Origin: Spirochaetaceae bacterium
GTDB taxonomy: Bacteria > Spirochaetota > Spirochaetia > DSM-27196 > SLST01
Direction of reading: 5' to 3'
Assembly (NCBI GenBank): GCA_007129695.1
Contig: SKVA01000154.1
Location: 1 to 7,381 of the forward strand
DNA: 7,381 bases
Shown here piece by piece: positions 6,120 to 7,381 of this stretch; positions within the stretch are counted from its first letter, which is position 1; each line of letters begins with the position of its first letter. The notes under the pieces are model-generated. The model was given only the letters and a program-made list of their open reading frames with translations, searched no databases and was not told where the DNA came from. The translations under genes were made by a program, and so were the position numbers.

Positions 6120-7381
6120 ATGCGTAAACGACTATTCCTGTTCATTGCACTGGCTGTCGTCCTTGGGGGCGGCCGGCTCTTTGCGCAGGAACTGACGATG
6201 GACGACGTCTCGCTGGCGTTGGACATGATCTGGCTGATCTTCGCTGCATCGCTCGTCTTCCTGATGCAGGCTGGGTTCGCTATGGTCGAGACGGGGCTCA
6301 CTCGGGCCAAAAACGCGAGCAACATCCTGATGAAGAACCTCATGGACTTCTCAGTCGGTGCGCTCGCGTATTGGGCCGTGGGTTGGGCGCTCATGTACGG
6401 AACGTCTGGTGGAGGCTTCATCGGGACCGACCAGTTCTTCATAGCCGGCGCCGATTCGGAACTCTACCGTGACTGGATGTTCCAGGTCGTCTTCGCCGCC
6501 ACGGCGGCCACGATCGTGTCGGGAGCTATGGCAGAGCGCACGAAGTTCACCGGATACTTGCTCTACAGCCTGGTGATCTCCGCGGTGATCTATCCGGTCA
6601 GCGGACACTGGATCTGGGGAGACGGTGGATGGCTTGCTGAGGCAGGCTTCCACGATTTCGCAGGCTCAACTGTCGTCCACTCCGTCGGTGCGTGGGCAGC
6701 GCTGATGGGAGCGATCGTGATAGGCGCCCGACGCGGTAAGTACGTGAAGGTCAACGGTCAGATCGTCACGAAGGCGATCCCGGGCCACAGCATGCCGCTT
6801 GCAGCGCTTGGCGTGTTCATCCTCTGGTTCGGCTGGTACGGCTTCAACGCCGGATCGACGCTGAGCGGAAGCGATCCCGACATCGCATGGGTCACCGTCA
6901 CGACGACGCTCGCGGCGAGTAGCGGAGCAATCTTCGCGATGTTCACGTCCTGGATCTGGTTCGGCAAGCCCGATCCGTCGTTCTCGCTGAACGGTGCACT
7001 CGCCGGTCTGGTCGGAATAACCGCGGGCACCTGGGTGATCAACCCGCTCGGAGCAGTAGTCGTCGGCGCCGCGGCAGGTGTTCTGGTAGTCGTGTCGGTC
7101 GAGTTCATCGACAAGGTGCTGCACATCGATGATCCTGTCGGTGCGGTGAGCGTGCACGGCATCTGTGGCATCTGGGGAACGCTTGCGGTCGGCATATTCG
7201 GTGATCTGGAGAAGATCGATTCCGGCCTCTCAAGGGTCGGTCAGATCGGCGTGCAAGCGCTCGGGGTTGTCGCGGTCTTCGCGTGGGTAGCGGCGACAAC
7301 CTTGATACTGTTCGGTATTCTGAAGGCGACGAAGCTGCTGCGCGTCAGCCCGACCGAAGAGCTCGCTGGTCTTGACCTGAG
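6120..7381 (+). CDS. amt: Ammonium transporter (Amt/MEP/Rh family), 3' end cut by window edge
   Basis: An inner-membrane trimeric channel for uptake of ammonium as a nitrogen source. ATG 6120 has GGAGG 4 nt upstream. 420 codons are present and the frame is open at the edge. The first 23 residues (MRKRLFLFIALAVVLGG... ending RLFAQE) look like a cleavable signal peptide, as in E. coli AmtB. Recognisable features are MQAGFAMVETGLTRAKN in the first membrane helix, HWIWGDGGWL, the family signature starting at D179 (DFAGSTVVHSVGAW) with the first pore histidine at 187, the GWYGFNAGS motif, and the second pore histidine at 346 (SVHGICGIWG). About eleven membrane segments fit the usual fold. The last residues, SPTEELAGLDL, belong to the cytoplasmic tail that contacts GlnK, so only a short stretch should be missing unless a domain is fused. 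A glnB/glnK-type gene often follows amt, but cannot be seen here. Confidence 0.97.
   Translation, partial: MRKRLFLFIALAVVLGGGRLFAQELTMDDVSLALDMIWLIFAASLVFLMQAGFAMVETGLTRAKNASNILMKNLMDFSVGALAYWAVGWALMYGTSGGGFIGTDQFFIAGADSELYRDWMFQVVFAATAATIVSGAMAERTKFTGYLLYSLVISAVIYPVSGHWIWGDGGWLAEAGFHDFAGSTVVHSVGAWAALMGAIVIGARRGKYVKVNGQIVTKAIPGHSMPLAALGVFILWFGWYGFNAGSTLSGSDPDIAWVTVTTTLAASSGAIFAMFTSWIWFGKPDPSFSLNGALAGLVGITAGTWVINPLGAVVVGAAAGVLVVVSVEFIDKVLHIDDPVGAVSVHGICGIWGTLAVGIFGDLEKIDSGLSRVGQIGVQALGVVAVFAWVAATTLILFGILKATKLLRVSPTEELAGLDL

Overview
The window is GC-rich bacterial chromosome, tightly packed with coding sequence. The best guess at the source is a spirochaete-like bacterium. This rests on the order rpsF-ssb-rpsR-membrane protein, on a zinc-less S18 with a long Arg/Gly/Asp-rich N-terminal tail, and on my general recollection of such genomes; no 16S or other decisive marker is present, so the assignment is tentative.

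Left part, minus strand (1-1951): a ribosomal/replication operon reads right to left. A textbook sigma70-type promoter (1923-1951) is followed by a leader of about 70 nt with a 40-nt hairpin resembling the S6:S18 autoregulatory RNA. Then come rpsF (bS6), ssb, rpsR (bS18) and a polytopic membrane protein of DUF2232/YybS type that runs off the left edge. Gene spacings are 0, 9 and 2 nt, so the operon looks translationally coupled.

Middle part, plus strand (1985-4254): a 152-residue soluble, mostly helical protein of unknown function is followed by pyruvate kinase, which carries the extra C-terminal PEP-utiliser-like domain known from Bacillus-type enzymes. A promoter-like element ends only 6 bp before the pyruvate kinase ATG, so a leaderless mRNA is possible.

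Right part, plus strand (4322-7381): a NifA-like GAF-AAA+-Fis activator of sigma54 RNA polymerase lies directly upstream of an ammonium transporter (amt, cut by the right edge). The 184-bp gap between them holds a good -24/-12 sigma54 promoter, two interlocked perfect 8-bp inverted repeats over and just upstream of that promoter, and a perfect 14-bp palindrome about 140 bp upstream of the predicted start site. The palindrome sits where an enhancer for such an activator is normally found. The simplest reading is a local nitrogen-control module in which the GAF-domain activator drives amt through sigma54. The interlocked repeats are the least explained structure in the window.

No tRNA, rRNA, CRISPR array, transposase or phage gene was seen.
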